A stretch of 64,000 bases of DNA, taken from Cryptomeria japonica. Taxonomy: Eukaryota; Streptophyta; Pinopsida; Cupressales; Cupressaceae. The notes beneath the pieces are model-generated. The model saw only the letters and a program-made list of their open reading frames with translations. It was not told the origin of the DNA and did not search any database. How positions within the stretch are numbered: the first letter of the stretch is position 1; each line of letters begins with the position of its first letter. The DNA is taken from positions 170,819,361 to 170,883,360 of the forward strand of contig NC_081406.1 of NCBI RefSeq assembly GCF_030272615.1, written 5' to 3'. Shown in pieces: positions 43,749-56,279 of this stretch. Both the position numbers and the translations under genes were made by a program.

Positions 43749-45419
43749 TGTTGGCATTTGGCATAACTGATATAGATACAGGTGATGCAGTTGAAGTCTA
43801 ATGACTGTACTGGTAAAGGATAAAAGTCTATTTGTGATGAAGAGATTGATAATCTATGAATAGATGAGATGATCAGTTATTTGTGTTGTCATTGATGGCA
43901 ACTGATGTCAACTAATGTTCCTGATGTTTTGTTTTGTCATCTTAGTGATTTGGTTTACCAGAAGACAGGGTTTACTAACAAAGAGCTAAAGTCTATGAAA
44001 TAGGACTTTAACTCGTAAATTAGAGTTGTTTTGATTGAATCAGACGATTAGTGATGATTGGTGATTTGAGGTTTGGATGGTGAACTTGTATCATGGAAAG
44101 GTGTATCTGAATGGAACCTAAACTTGTGAAGATTACCGGAAGGTGTGTTTCAAATTTTTGATGAAGTTTTGCTAAGGTTTTAGTAGGGTTTAAGACCGGT
44201 GAATAAATCATCAAACCAGTAATGATTTGTTACGAAAGTGATCGACAATGAGTCTACATGAAGTTAGTAACACAACACAACCCATGTGAAATATTTAATT
44301 GTTGTTTTGGCATGATTCAAGGAAGAATTTATTGGGAATCAATGAACCACTTTGTAGATTATTTTGAGGGTTTGACTTTGGTACAGATCATATTTTTGTA
44401 ATGGGTTACAATCATCCATCAATTGATATTGCATTGTAATCTGTTGTAATGATCTGTGATGATCTCTTATTATTTGAATTATAAATTCAATATGTAATTA
44501 GGGTTTTGTGGCCGACCTAGTTGAGATGGCTATTTAGGATGACACAGTTGATGTTTATTGTGTCGGTGGTCTTAGAGAATGTGTTAATCCATTGAAGTGA
44601 AGTGTGAGATCTGCCTAAGAGTTGCAGAGTGTTGAGTATAACTGGATCTGATCAAGCAAGCATAGAAGTGCAATTAAATAGATCATTTTCTTACTGTTGT
44701 TCACTAACAGTTGCAGTAGGTTAAATCCCTTAATCGGGTAGGTCCTAACAAGCCTTAAACATTTAAGTTCCCTAACAGGGCAGCTCTCAAAAGAGTGTTA
44801 AATCCTCTCACAAGGTTGATCCTAACAAATCATCAAGCTCCTAACCAGGCTGCTAGGCAAATCTCCTAACTAGGTGACTCCTAACAGGGTTTACTCCTAA
44901 CCGGGCATGTTGTAAGCTCCTAATAGGGCATCCTTCAAAAGAGTACAAATATTTATGGGTGCCAACTCCCACCATGGTTTTTCCCTATTTGGGTTTCCAA
45001 ATCAAAAAATTATGGTGTTCATGTGTGGAATGTTTTTCATGTGATGTTCTTGTTTATGTTTCATTTCATGCATTATTTCTGATACATCGATTATGATGTT
45101 TTATCAGAAGTTTATCAAAGGTTACCAGTACTGATAAGGAGTTTTTTGAGAAAGTAATTTTATCTGATTGAAAAGGTTAATGAATTGGTAAATGATCAAG
45201 TTTATATGATTGCTTTGGTGGTGAAAGTATTGATAGTTGTGGTAAATGATTTGATTAATGCGTTAAGCAAATCTGATAAAGAGGTTGTTAGATCTTATTA
45301 TAGAAGTTGAATGGTTTCAGATCTGATATAAGTTTGATTTTGGGTTTAAAGTATCAATTGGTCTAAATACTGATTCAACCTCCCCTCTCAGTATTAACTA
45401 GATCCTCATAGGATTAACA
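43749..45419 (+). repeat. Element C2 3' LTR
   Basis: 1671 bp, TGTTGGC start and GGATTAACA end, with many scattered differences from 37448-39114. The ORF-like stretches at 37707-37913 and 44020-44214 are the same LTR position in the two copies, not genes. Confidence 0.92.
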
Positions 45420-46522
45420 AATCTGTTATCCCCTTGCACTAAAATTATCGCACCAAGGATAAAAAGGTGGCTTCTAACTAACAAGGAATTAGTAAGGGCA
45501 TTTGTTCAACGCGCCAGGGTATAAACTCATTTAAGAGGTTTCCTAGCCTTGAAAACCAAGGTTTTATATTCCCAAAGGTACAAAGGAGAGTTAATCTGAA
45601 CACTACCGTTGATTTTTATTTTCATCAAAATTACATTTATTTTAGAGTGGGTTAGATGAACTTGGGTTTAGTTGTTCCCACTTGGGTCATTCCCCTCTCA
45701 CCCAGCCTTATGGGCTACTCAGGAGGGCAGGCCCACTAAAGATTATTGCACTCCTGGAAAATAAATATGATGAGTCTGGATTTCTAATCACTTAATGAAG
45801 GTGAGAGAATACTCACCTATCATCAATGACATATAAGATATTTTTGTTCTTTGCCTTTCTAATTAGTCTATGTGTTTATTTTAACCAAACAAATAATGCA
45901 ATATCCCGCGACTGCACACAATGTTAGTAGTTTATAGTTTAGTCTTTGACTACAAAATGTTTCATAACTCTAGTCTTTGATAGTGTGGAAGGTACCTAAG
46001 AATTAGAAAGTTGCAAATTAGATTCTGGAAAATTAAATTTTGTAGATAGAACTCAAAACGCCAAAACAAAGCATCAAAATGCTAAAATGTCAAAGCAAAA
46101 TGCTAAACCATTGACTGAAAAAGCTATTCTGAGCATCCAAAATGCTAAAATGATACACTAGAATGCTAAAACAAGAAACTAGAATGCTATTCAAGCCACT
46201 AAAAATGCTATTTTCTCAAACTAGAACACTAGAATATGGAATAAGAATGTCAGAGTCAGAAAAAAGTGCCAAAACAGAAAATATAGAAAGAGTAAGATAG
46301 ATCCTATATGTTGTGCTATAGTAGTTTATGAAAATGCCATTTCTGGTGCTGAGAATGATAGAATGGGTTCTGAGAATGCTAGACTGCATCCTGGAAGAGC
46401 TAAACTTAGTCCCGAAAATGCTACACTATGAATCTGTGAGAATCTGCCAAGGAAATTTCTTGCAAGCAAACTTGTTAATTTTTTTTGGTTTGGGCAAGGG
46501 CCCCATAGTGGGCGCTAATTAA
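45420..46522 (-). other. Element B leader segment next to its LTR, with PBS
   Basis: Similar to 23400-23830 in A. At 46030-46420 AATGCTAAAATG-like phrases recur, a decayed version of the GCGCTA arrays. The PBS is at 46500-46517, minus strand TAGCGCCCACTATGGGGC, against TGGCGCCCACCGTGGGGC in A. Confidence 0.75.
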
Positions 46523-46774
46523 TGTGTTTTTGGATTGTGTGTCAATCATTAAATAATATAAACAACACATAAATGAGACAAGTAATAAAATAGAAAGAAA
46601 ATTAAAGTTTAAGAAACACAAACTTTTCTCTCTTTGCAATGCCCCATTTTCCTCTAATCCCAACAATCTTGAAGATTTTTTGATGTGACTCTTAGTAGTA
46701 GCATGATCCTCAAAGTTACTACCTAGGATATGAGTAGCTACATGGTGTTATGCTAAATGCATGATTGATAAGAG
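46523..46774 (-). repeat. Element B 5' LTR, first part
   Basis: Begins TGTGTTTTTGG six bases beyond the PBS. It is interrupted by E at AAGAG and resumes at 55282. Confidence 0.75.
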
Positions 46775-48438
46775 TGTAGCGTCGTAAATTGTACGCACTT
46801 GCTAGGGTGGTACAATTTCACACCTAGTTTAGCACCCGCCTTGGCGCATTTTGCATTTTGCATTGCATTTCCCCTTTAGCACTTAATTAATCAAATTAAT
46901 TAGGTCTAAGGTTCTATTTTATCATCTCCCATATCATAAAGTTGGGCCCTTTCATTAAAGTGTGCCCCTTTCTTTTTATTCTTCCAATACATCATTTAAT
47001 CAAAAACCCTGATTAGGTCCTATTTCGAACTTGGGGGCTTGGTTTCAGGGTCAAAACATCTCGAAATCACCTGTAACTTCGGGATTCTCTCTAAAATCAT
47101 CATATCCGACGGCCCTGAAAATTTGGTGAAAAGTTGTCGGGACCATGGCGCCCGTGCACATGGTCCCGGACATTTTTCCCAAAATTTTGGGAGCACGATC
47201 CAATCATAAAATAAAGCTTAACCCCGAGAAATTGGCAGGATATTCAATCTCTAGGTCGGCCAAAAGTCGAAATTAAGACCTAGGGTTTCATATATAAGAG
47301 CTCTCTTTCTTCATTTGAAAGGATCCGATTTTTTATTTCGAGGACCTCATATGCAGCGAAAGAGAAGATCTTTGAAGACTTCAACAACATCCAACATCTT
47401 TCTATCAAGCATTTATTAATTTCATTCATCCATTTAGGGCTTGGAAGACATTGAAGAACAATAGGAGATTACCGACTGAAGATTGGCTTGTACTCCTCCC
47501 TTGAGGGTTGGGTATGATTTCATGTTGTTTTCATGTCTTTGCATAAGCTTCAAATATCCTTTATTCATGCTTTAGATCACTTTGCATATTGATTTAGAGC
47601 ATTTACATTATCATTTACAAGCAATTAGGGTTTACTTTCTAGGTTGCTCTAGTTTGCTTTCTTGCATTTTAGGACCTTGCACACACACTAGGTCTGCACA
47701 CACAATACATTTTACAATACAACTTGGCTATTCGTGGAGGTGGAAATCACCAAAGCGGGGGTTTGAATAAGGCAAAAACCTATATAGCCGCCCAAACACC
47801 TTTTCAGATATAAGTGCAGGTTTCGGGACTCGGACGACGCCGCAAGTTACAGATCCGGAAGAAGCAGACTGAGACCGGCCTTCCTACCAAATTTCAGAGC
47901 AAAAGACCAGGACAGGGGCGTGGGGCGCCCTGGTCCTGCCAGGACAGGGGTGCTGGGCGCCCTAGTCCCTGGGACAGGGGCGCTGGGCGCCTTGGTCCTC
48001 CTGACAGACAGCATTTTCAGCATTTTGACAGCTTTTCCAGAGTGCAAAACAACAGTTTCCAGAGCAGTTTCAGGGGTAGAATCAGGACAGTGGCGCCCGT
48101 GCCCCCGTCCCGAACATTTTCATTCATATTTTAACACCAGGTACACATTTACATTCTTGTCTTGTCCTTGTGTTTACAGCTTTCCATCATTTAAGTTCAA
48201 TTTTGTAATCTTGTTATTAGTTCATACTTGCACTTTGGGGTTAGGGATTGAACTTGCATCATTTCATCTTTCAATTACAACAAAGGAATAGAAATCCTAA
48301 TAGGTAGCCCGTGGCTCTCTCTTTCACAAAAAGAAGTAGCCAATTGTGTGATACCTCTAGGCTCTTTCGTATTCCGCAAGTGTGTGGTTGAAAGTGAGAT
48401 TAGGGCATGTTGCTTAGTGTCACTTTTTCTCCTACACA
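46775..48438 (+). repeat. Element E 5' LTR
   Basis: TATATAAGAG at 47291-47300 is the likely TATA box. At 47915-48000 three GC-rich units of the type GACAGGGGCGCTGGGCGCC stand in tandem within AT-rich LTR. Sequence around 47140-47170 (CCATGGCGCCCGTGCACATGG) has short self-complementarity. Confidence 0.95.
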
Positions 48439-48463
48439 TTTTGGTGAACCCGACGTGAACTCC
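48439..48463 (+). other. Element E primer binding site
   Basis: TTTTGGTGAACCCGACGTGA follows the LTR end. The primer tRNA is not assigned. Confidence 0.75.
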
Positions 48464-48769
48464 AATCTTCTCTAATTCTGATTTATGTTTTCAAATTTGA
48501 GTGTTTATGCTATTTCCAATTCAAATTTGTATTTACAAGTCTCAATTTCTTGCAAGATTCAAAAAATTTTAGAGGAAATTTTTGCTAAAACCCTAATTTT
48601 TCAATTCAAAGTTGAACTTGTGGATAGCTTAATTGTGGTCAATAATTTCAAATCTGATTTAGGAACTCATTTGAATCATAAATTTCATTCTAAGTGCTTG
48701 CATTGGTTGAAATTAAACATTTCCTTCTATTTTGCATGTGTTATCATTTGAAAGAGGAAAATTGTTGTC

Positions 48770-51700
48770 ATGATGCATTCATTTCATAGATGTGATAATG
48801 GGTTAGCTTCCCTTGTTTCAATTTTTCCTTCTCCTAAAGAACCTCCTCCCATCTATAACAACATTTTAGTGTCTAAAAGAGTTGCTACCAATCCCTTTGA
48901 GACTCTCCCATTCTCTAAGGATGAAGACTTTAAGAGTGATCTTTACAACTCTCCTAAAATGTGCCCTTCCTATTTAGCTATCCTAGAGGAAGAGAATGAT
49001 ATCATAAACACCTTTCTTAATGTTACTTCACCTTCCCTACATGATGCTTCTCTAAGTGAAAAGGTATTGATGGACATTGATTTATTTTCTCCTAAAGTTG
49101 GTCCTTCCAATGGGGGCATGTTAGTGCAACAAGAGGTTATGAACACTTCTTTCAAAGATCTCCTTCCTAAGCATGAATCTTTCGGGAAATATGTTCATGT
49201 TCCTCCTAAAAAACACTCCCTTCATGAGGATCCTTTTGTGCAAGAAGATGACATTATCCCTACATTTCCTAGTGATGGCATTTCCTTTTCCAACAAGATT
49301 CCCACTAGAGATGATGAATTAATGATAAATGCTTACCCTTCTCCTAAAGTTTGTCTTACACATAAGCATCCCTTAGAGAAAGAAGATGAAATAATAAGCA
49401 ATTTCCTTAATTCTCTCTCCCCTAAAGATCATATTGAACATATTTTGAGGAAAGAGGATGAGTTTAACACATCTATTGATGCTCTCCCTTCTAAGGATGA
49501 GGAATTAATAAACAATGTTATCTCCTCTCCCGAAATTGACAATACTTCAAACATTCCTTTCAACCACTTCACTATTTGGGATGAACCATTAGAATAAGGT
49601 GTAGATTATTCTCTCTCCCTTGATAATTTCTCACCTTCCTTGAATCTCAATTATTCTCCCTCTAAAAATAAAGCATCTCCCTCTCCTCAACTTGGTTCTA
49701 CTCATAAGGATACCCTAGTTCAAAGCAAGATGATTAATATCTCTTTCAAAGATCTCCCTCTCCAAAGTGAGACTTTAGAGAGTAATGTTGATCCTTCTCC
49801 TAGAGAGTTTATTCCCCATGTAGATCCTTTGATGATAGAGGATGATATGACCTTTCCTAGTATTACTCTTCCTACTAGAACATCAATGCCTATCCCTTGT
49901 CTCTCTCCTAAAATTGATCTAATCCGTGATAAGATTTTAGTGCAAGAGAAGACTATCAATAATTATTCCAATGCTTTGGTTCATTCCTCTAAACCATCCT
50001 CAATCAATTTGATACATGTGAATGAAACACCTAACAAACCTCTCTTCACTATCCAAGGTGCTTGTCCTTCTCAAGATTCTCAACCTTTAAATAAGCCTAT
50101 CTTAGTGGTTCAAGGTGGTTATGCTAATGATTCTTTTTGTACGCCTAAGAAACCTATTATTACTGTGCAAGGAGGTTATTCTTCTAAGAGCCCTTATGAG
50201 TATGCTAAGCAACTGACTAGAGAGAGTTATCATGCGGTTGCTCATACCTATAACACAAGAAACAATAGGCAACCTAATCCTCCTCCAATTATTCCAACTT
50301 CACTTCCTCCTTCCCAACCAATTCTTCCGCAAGCTCCTCGTATTTCACAAATGCTTAGTAAGGACTATGATCTCATAGAACAACTTAAAACTACCCCTGC
50401 TAAGATATCCCTTTGGGATTTGATCCAAACTTCTTCTGTTCATCATGGAATGTTACAAGATGCCTTGAAAGATTTGAATGTGCCTCCACCTAATACATCT
50501 AGTAATATAGTGTCTTTGGTTAACTCTGTGATGAATCCTAAAGCTCAAATTGTGTTCACACAAGATGAGTTGCCTACTAGTGAAATTCAACATCAATATG
50601 ATCCCTTGATGATTGTGGTTATCATAAATGACACTGCTATAAGACGAACACTGGTAGATAATGGCTCTGGCCTTAATGTGTGTAGCATTAATCTATTGCA
50701 TAAGATGAATGTGGATACATCCCTTATTGAGCCTGACTCTCGTTCCATTCGAGGCTTTGATAATGTGGCTAAGTCTTCATTAGGTATTATCACCTTACCC
50801 ATCACAGTGGGACCTATTACTTTGCCTACTCCTATCCATGTTATGTCGGGAAATCTAACATACAACTTGTTATTAGGGAGACCTTGGATTCACAGTATGC
50901 AAGCTGTCCCCTCTACATTGCATAGACAAGTTAAATTTATTTATAACAATAAGACATATACCTTGATAGGTGATACTAATCTTCAGGCTTGTTTGCAAAC
51001 ATCTACTTCCAAAGGGAATTCTTCTAAATCTTCCTCTTCTAATGACGACTCTTTAAACAAGATACCTATGGATGAATCATTACCCTCTAATAATCAAAAT
51101 TCTTTGGATGAGTCTAAAGCTCCTGAAGAAGATCCTTCTCGACTTGAATCTACACATGAAAAATCTTTTGATCCTGAGAAGGTTCTCGTAGAAGATGATT
51201 GGGGATCTCTTGATTTTAATCCCACCTTTGTAGGTGAGTATAGGGTTCCTCCTAGAGATCTTAAAGGTAAAAAGAAGGAAGAAACTAGAGATCAATCAGT
51301 CTTACTTGAACCTATGAGCAATAATTTTGTGGCTGCTTCTCAAACTTCTTCTCCTCACACCTCTAATTATGAAGAGTTTAATTCTTATGAAAAACCACCT
51401 TCTCTTCCTGAAATGGCTGATCGTTATGGTCGTGGTTTTCGCATTTTTGCTAAGCATGGGTATCATGGAAATGGTTGTGGCGCTCATGAACAAGGGATAA
51501 AAGTTCCTCTAGAGACTAATTTTCACAATTATGCCTTTGGACTCGGCTATAATCCCTGCAAACGCACTAAAGCATCTAAAAGACCATCTCTTAATGTGAA
51601 TGCTATATTTAGTAGTGATGATGATCTCACTTCAACTAAATCATCTTCTACTTCTATCAACTCTCATTCCCCTCATAAGGAAATCTTGGCAATGAACAAA

Positions 51701-51937
51701 TCTCTTTATGAATCCCCTCAAATTTCTAAATCCACTTATGAATCTTTATCTTCTATTCATCATAAGGTCCTTTCCTCTAGGGATAAGGCTCTAATAAATT
51801 ACACTTATCCCTCTTCTAAGATTTCTTGTGACTTTTCTTCTTCAATTTTTTTATACATGTTTTTGATCTCACTTATAGTTGAGCATTTAGCATGTCATAT
51901 TCAAATACCTCATTTAGTCTATCATGTCTTTAAATAA
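48770..51937 (+). pseudogene. Element E polyprotein: SPK repeats, Tat-type retropepsin, G-patch
   Basis: One frame of 1,055 codons with a single TAA at 49595-49597, after which the same frame stays open to 51937. Residues about 20-410 are seven to nine diverged units of about 38-46 residues, each starting SPK or similar (SPKMCPSYLAILEEENDII, SPKVCLTHKHPLEKEDEII, SPKIDLIRDKILVQEKTINN). Then comes a Tat gag-protease linker (YDLIEQLKTTPAKISLWDLI) and retropepsin with TLVDNGSGLNVCSIN (Asp codon 50657-50659; Asn replaces Thr/Ser/Gly) and LTYNLLLGRPWIHSMQAVPS. A G-patch-like GFRIFAKHGYHGNGCGAHEQ lies at about 51430-51495. No capsid core or zinc knuckle is seen. It may be a gag substitute. Confidence 0.75.
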
Positions 51938-53611
51938 CATTAATGGCTATTATGTTGCTCATCATTATGTGACATTGGTAGCTCATTTATTGGGGGCTCA
52001 TTGTCATTCATGATGGTACAATTTCAAGTGCAATCATATATTTTTTGAAGCAACATAATAGCCTAATTTTCTTGTTCCTATGGGGACAAGAGTGATTTCA
52101 TACATCTCTTCTTTTTCTTATGTCTAAATCTCTCCCTAGAAGATTGTGTAAGTCCTTCTCATTGAGGCAATGATCTTTGCTTATTTTTATCTAAGGATCC
52201 ACTTTTTCCTATTTCGTGGATGGTGTGAACTTTATTACTTGATGTTATTCCATGTATGCATTTGTTGTTGTTTGTTCAAGGATTCTCTCTTACAAGAGGT
52301 GTAAGTCCTTGACTACAACCTCTTTTGCACTTGGTAAAATACATCTATAATGAATTCACTCTCCTAATTGGGTTAAAAAGAGCGTCATCCTTCATTAAGA
52401 ATCACTTTCACCGCGCAAAAGAAGGAAGTGTTGCATTCTTATTCTCTTCTTTGTCTTATTCTAGAAGATGTTATATTGGTCTAAGACAATTCCTCTTGGG
52501 GATAGGTGTCTTTTGTACAAAGATCTCTTCTCCTCTAAGGATCTCCTTTACACATACTACAAGATATCCCTTTTTCAACTATCTTATCCTTACTTAAAGA
52601 GTGCAAAACTCTCTTGCTTGGATCTATGACATTGTTGCATTTTTGGGGTATCTTCTTTTGTGATGAAGGTAGGTATCCTTGTTCTACTTTGCTTATGACA
52701 TAAACATTACACTTTTTGAGCAACGGGTCATTCTCGGAACCAAAGCACAGACTCTTAGAGCGAGATGTCTCCATTTTTCTTTTATGCAAGGTGATTATTC
52801 TCGGAACCAGAGCACAGACTCTTAGAGTGAGATGTCACGCTTTTTTACATATACAGGTTGTAGCATACTCGGGCATAGACTCCTATGAGATGCTTCTAAC
52901 CTCACTTACACACACATGCACGAGGTTGAGTGGAACTAGTGGCATAAGGCTAGACTTTCTCACTCTCCTCCCTTACATGGATCACCTAGACAGACTCTAG
53001 GGGCTAGTTTTCCATGTCCTTTTTCCCATGGATCACCTAGACAAGATCTAGGGGCAAAGAGTCCATGTTTTCTCTCTCACTATTCTTCTCATGGATCACC
53101 AATGTGTGTATTCATGCTTTTTTCCTTTCTTTTCTTCTCTTTGCATTTTGTTTCCATGTACATCCCTCATCTTGTGTTAGAGAACTCTCAAATCCTCACA
53201 CTCTTTGTTGTGTTGGAATTGAGATTTAGTCCTCTTTCTTACCAAATGATTCTCCATTAGTTTTTGATCTCATATCAAATCTTCTTGTGAGCATTTGTCA
53301 TCAATATTCTTTAACAATTCGAAGCGGTAAACATGATACCCTGTTTCACCTCACTAAAATTAGCAAGCCGAAATAGGGGGGGCATATAGCTACCCTCGAA
53401 TTTTCATCACCTTCCTTAGTAAGCATTAGGTGATTTTGTGATCTAACGTGTGTTTTGTAGGGTGTGGTTCCTAACTGTGTACTGCAGATACCGCTGGGGG
53501 CTTCATTCGACAGACTTATGGATATATCCTTTTTCAAATAATGTTTACTTTTCTGTACTTTAGCTTGCATATGCACGTAGTGTTCATATGACCGCTAAAG
53601 TGGGGGCTAAA
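51938..53611 (+). other. Element E 3' non-coding region
   Basis: About 1.7 kb without a supported gene, similar to 6900-7651 and 26271-27090 in D. Two copies of a TCTCGGAACCAAAGCACAGA-type unit lie at 52728-52830. GGATCACCTAGACA recurs near 52979 and 53029. Purine tract AAAGTGGGGGCTAAA at 53597-53611. Confidence 0.8.
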
Positions 53612-55276
53612 TGTAGCGTCGTAAATTGTACACACTTGCTAGGGTGGTAAGATTTCACACCTAGTTTAGCACCCGCCTTGGCGCATTTCGCATTTTGCAT
53701 TGCATTTCCCCTTTAGCACTTAATTAATCAAATTAATTAGGTCTAAGGTTCTATTTTATCATCTCCCATATCATAAAGTTGGGCCCTTTCATTAAAGTGT
53801 GCCCCTTTCATTTTATTCTTCCAATACATCATTTAATCAAAAACCCTGATTAGGTCCTATTTCGAACTTGGGGGCTTGGTTTCAGGGTCAAAACATCTTG
53901 AAATCACCTGTAACTTCGGAATTCTCTCTAAAATCATCATATCCGACGGCCCTGAAAATTTGGTGAAAAGTTGTCGGGACCATGGCGCCCGTGCACATGG
54001 TCCCGGACATTTTTCCCGAAATTTTGGGAGCACGATCCAATCATAAAATAAAGCTTAACCCCAAGAAATTGGCAGGATATTCAATCTCTAGGTCGGCCAA
54101 AAGTTGAAATTAAGACCTAGGGTTTCATATATAAGAGCTCTCTTTCTTCATTTGAAAGGATCCGATTTTTGATTTCGAGGACCTCATATGCAGCGAAAGA
54201 GAAGATCTTTGAAGACTTCAACAACATCCAACATCTTTCTATCAAGCATTTATTAATTTCATTCATCCATTTAGGGCTTGGAAGACATTGAAGAACAATA
54301 GGAGATTACCGACTGAAGATTGGCTTGTACTCCTCCCTTGAGGGTTGGGTATGATTTCATGTTGTTTTCATGTCTTTGCATAAGCTTCAAATATCCTTTA
54401 TTCATGCTTTAGATCACTTTGCATCTTGATTTAGAGCATTTACATTATCATTTACAAGCAATTAGGGTTTACTTTCTAGGTTGCTCTAGTTTGCTTTCTT
54501 GCATTTTAGGACCTTGCACACACACTAGGTCTGCAAACACAATACATTTTACAATACAACTTGGCTATTCGTGGAGGTGGAAATCACCGAAGCGGGGGTT
54601 TGACTAAGGCAAAACCCTATATAGCCGCCCAAACACCTTTTCAGATATAAGTGCAGGTTTCGGGACTCAGACGACGCCGCAAGTTATAGATTCGGAAGAA
54701 GCAGACTGAGAACGGCCTTCCTACCAAATTTCAGAGCAAAAGACCAGGACAGGGGCGTGGGGCGCCCTGGTCCTGCCAGGACAGGGGTGCTGGGAGCCCT
54801 GGTCCCTTGGATAGGGGCGTTGGGCGCCCTGATCCTCCTGACAGACAGCATTTTCAGCATTTTGACAGCTTTTCCAGAGTGCAAAACAGCAGTTTCCAGA
54901 GTAGTTTCAGGGGCAGAATCAGGACAGTGGCGCCCGCGCCCCCGTCCTGAACATTTTCATTCATATTTTAACACTAGGTACACATTTACATTCTTGTCTT
55001 GTCCTTGTGTTTACAACTTTCCATCATTTAAGTTCAATTCTGTAATCTTGTTATTAGTTCATACTTGCACTTTGGGGTTAGGGATTGAACTTGCATCATT
55101 TCATCTTTCAATTACAACAAAGGAATAGAAATCCTAATAGGTAGCCCGTGGCTCTCTCTTTCACAAAAAGAAGTAGCCAATTGTGTGATACCTCTAGGCT
55201 CTTTCGTATTCCACAAGTGTGTGGTTGAAAGTGAGATTAGGGCATGTTTGCTTAGTGTCACTTTTTCTCCCACACA
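53612..55276 (+). repeat. Element E 3' LTR
   Basis: 1665 bp, nearly the same as 46775-48438. The GC-rich triple unit at 54755-54840 shows a cluster of the differences (CGCT to CGTT, CGCC to AGCC), mostly C-to-T or G-to-A changes. Confidence 0.95.
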
Positions 55277-55281
55277 AAGAG

Positions 55282-55911
55282 ATTCTATTCTAAAATTATG
55301 CTAAAATTGATATTCTAAATGTTAATTGATAAATGCAGATATCAATATCATAACAATGTAGAATTAAGCTATGAGGCAGGATGAGTGATTGATCAAAATT
55401 AGGGGTATTAATAGGATTTCCAAGGCCAAGGTTGAGGTGGTAGGAATTGACAACCATGATCTGACTTGGAGATATCAAGGGCTAAGGATGGAGAAGTTGG
55501 AAAGAGAGACAAATGTTATCCTCGGGGTGATAAGTGTCTAAGAATCTTCAACAAATTTCTCATGAGAGGGCAAGTGTCCAAGGGGAGAAGACATGTGGAG
55601 AAGGTGCCATGTGTCTCCTAGAGGGAATATCCAACCCACAAGAGGTTAGGATAAGGAATTTATGACGTGGAAGAAGGGATAGTGTTAGTTAGACCCTAGG
55701 TTAGATTGAATGGGTTAGGTTAGAGGGTTGTTAGGCTAGGTGGTTAGAAGTTAGGAACCATGTGATCATTTGAATTTGAAATTCAAATTAAAAGCTAAAG
55801 GATAATTAAATTCAATTAATTTATTTAATTTTGGGAAATAGAAGAATTGAATTGTGGTGGGGATAATTAATTAATTAAGATTAATTAATCAAAGGGGGAT
55901 TATGAAATGAA
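55282..55911 (-). repeat. Element B 5' LTR, second part, truncated
   Basis: Continues from 46774. The tail at 55790-55905 has the TTTAATT/TTAATTAATTAA texture seen at the same place in the LTR of A. No CA end is recognisable; similarity stops near ATGAAATGAA at about 55902-55911. Confidence 0.65.
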
Positions 55912-56279
55912 CTTTCTCTAGCTCTGTCACTGGCTTTACTCTCATGGTAATAGTTGGCTCACAGGCAGAGTCATTGTCCCTCTCGAGAAAGATATAGTGC
56001 TTGGTGATGGTGCTTGCTGTGCAGGAGCTGCTTCGGTCTGCTGAGCCTTACCCTTTGCTTTTTATTTGAACTCTCACTGATGGGTTCTTATTAGGGGATC
56101 AACTAGGCTGAGAGACCTAAGTGAGTTTGTTGAGTGCCCATCCACTGGTGGGCCCCTCACCAAATGGAAAGAGCATGAGCAATGGTGATGGCTCCATGAT
56201 AACACATTCCCATTTCCCCTCCCTACCGCTCGCTGGATAAGGAGAAGTGACTCCATCACGCCCCTCCTTCTAACCACGG

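Larger units (their letters stand above)
37448..45419 (+). mobile_element. Element C2: degenerate Ty1/copia retrotransposon
   Basis: LTRs at 37448-39114 and 43749-45419 begin TATTGGCATTTGGC or TGTTGGCATTTGGC and end GGATTAACA. Flanks are AACCT and AATCT (4 of 5). A copia-order interior is present: gag, protease, integrase, RT, RNase H. Every domain is broken by shifts or stops. It inserted into the 5' leader of B, and joining 37447 to 45425 restores similarity to A. Confidence 0.92.
46775..55276 (+). mobile_element. Element E: young polymerase-less LTR element of Tat origin
   Basis: LTRs of 1664 and 1665 bp (46775-48438, 53612-55276) with TG...CA ends and a perfect AAGAG duplication (46770-46774, 55277-55281). 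I count about 40 differences between the LTRs by eye, near 2-3 percent, the closest LTR pair here. The 5.2-kb interior holds one long reading frame (48770-51937) with a single internal stop and no RT, RNase H or integrase. LTR ends, purine tract and 3' region match D. Confidence 0.95.
1..55911 (-). mobile_element. Element B: Tat-type Ty3/gypsy retrotransposon, host of the nested stack
   Basis: This is a minus-strand LTR retrotransposon split by four later insertions. Its own pieces are 1-3239, 28195-29832, 36375-37447, 45420-46774 and 55282-55911, about 7.9 kb in all. Joined in order they give 5' LTR, PBS, leader, upstream ORF, gag, protease, G-patch linker and RT, the same order as element A. 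Each junction is supported by a target duplication and by collinearity with A. The rest of pol and the 3' LTR lie left of the window. All frames carry stops or shifts, so it is a dead copy. The right edge near 55911 is a truncation rather than a recognisable LTR end. Confidence 0.88.
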
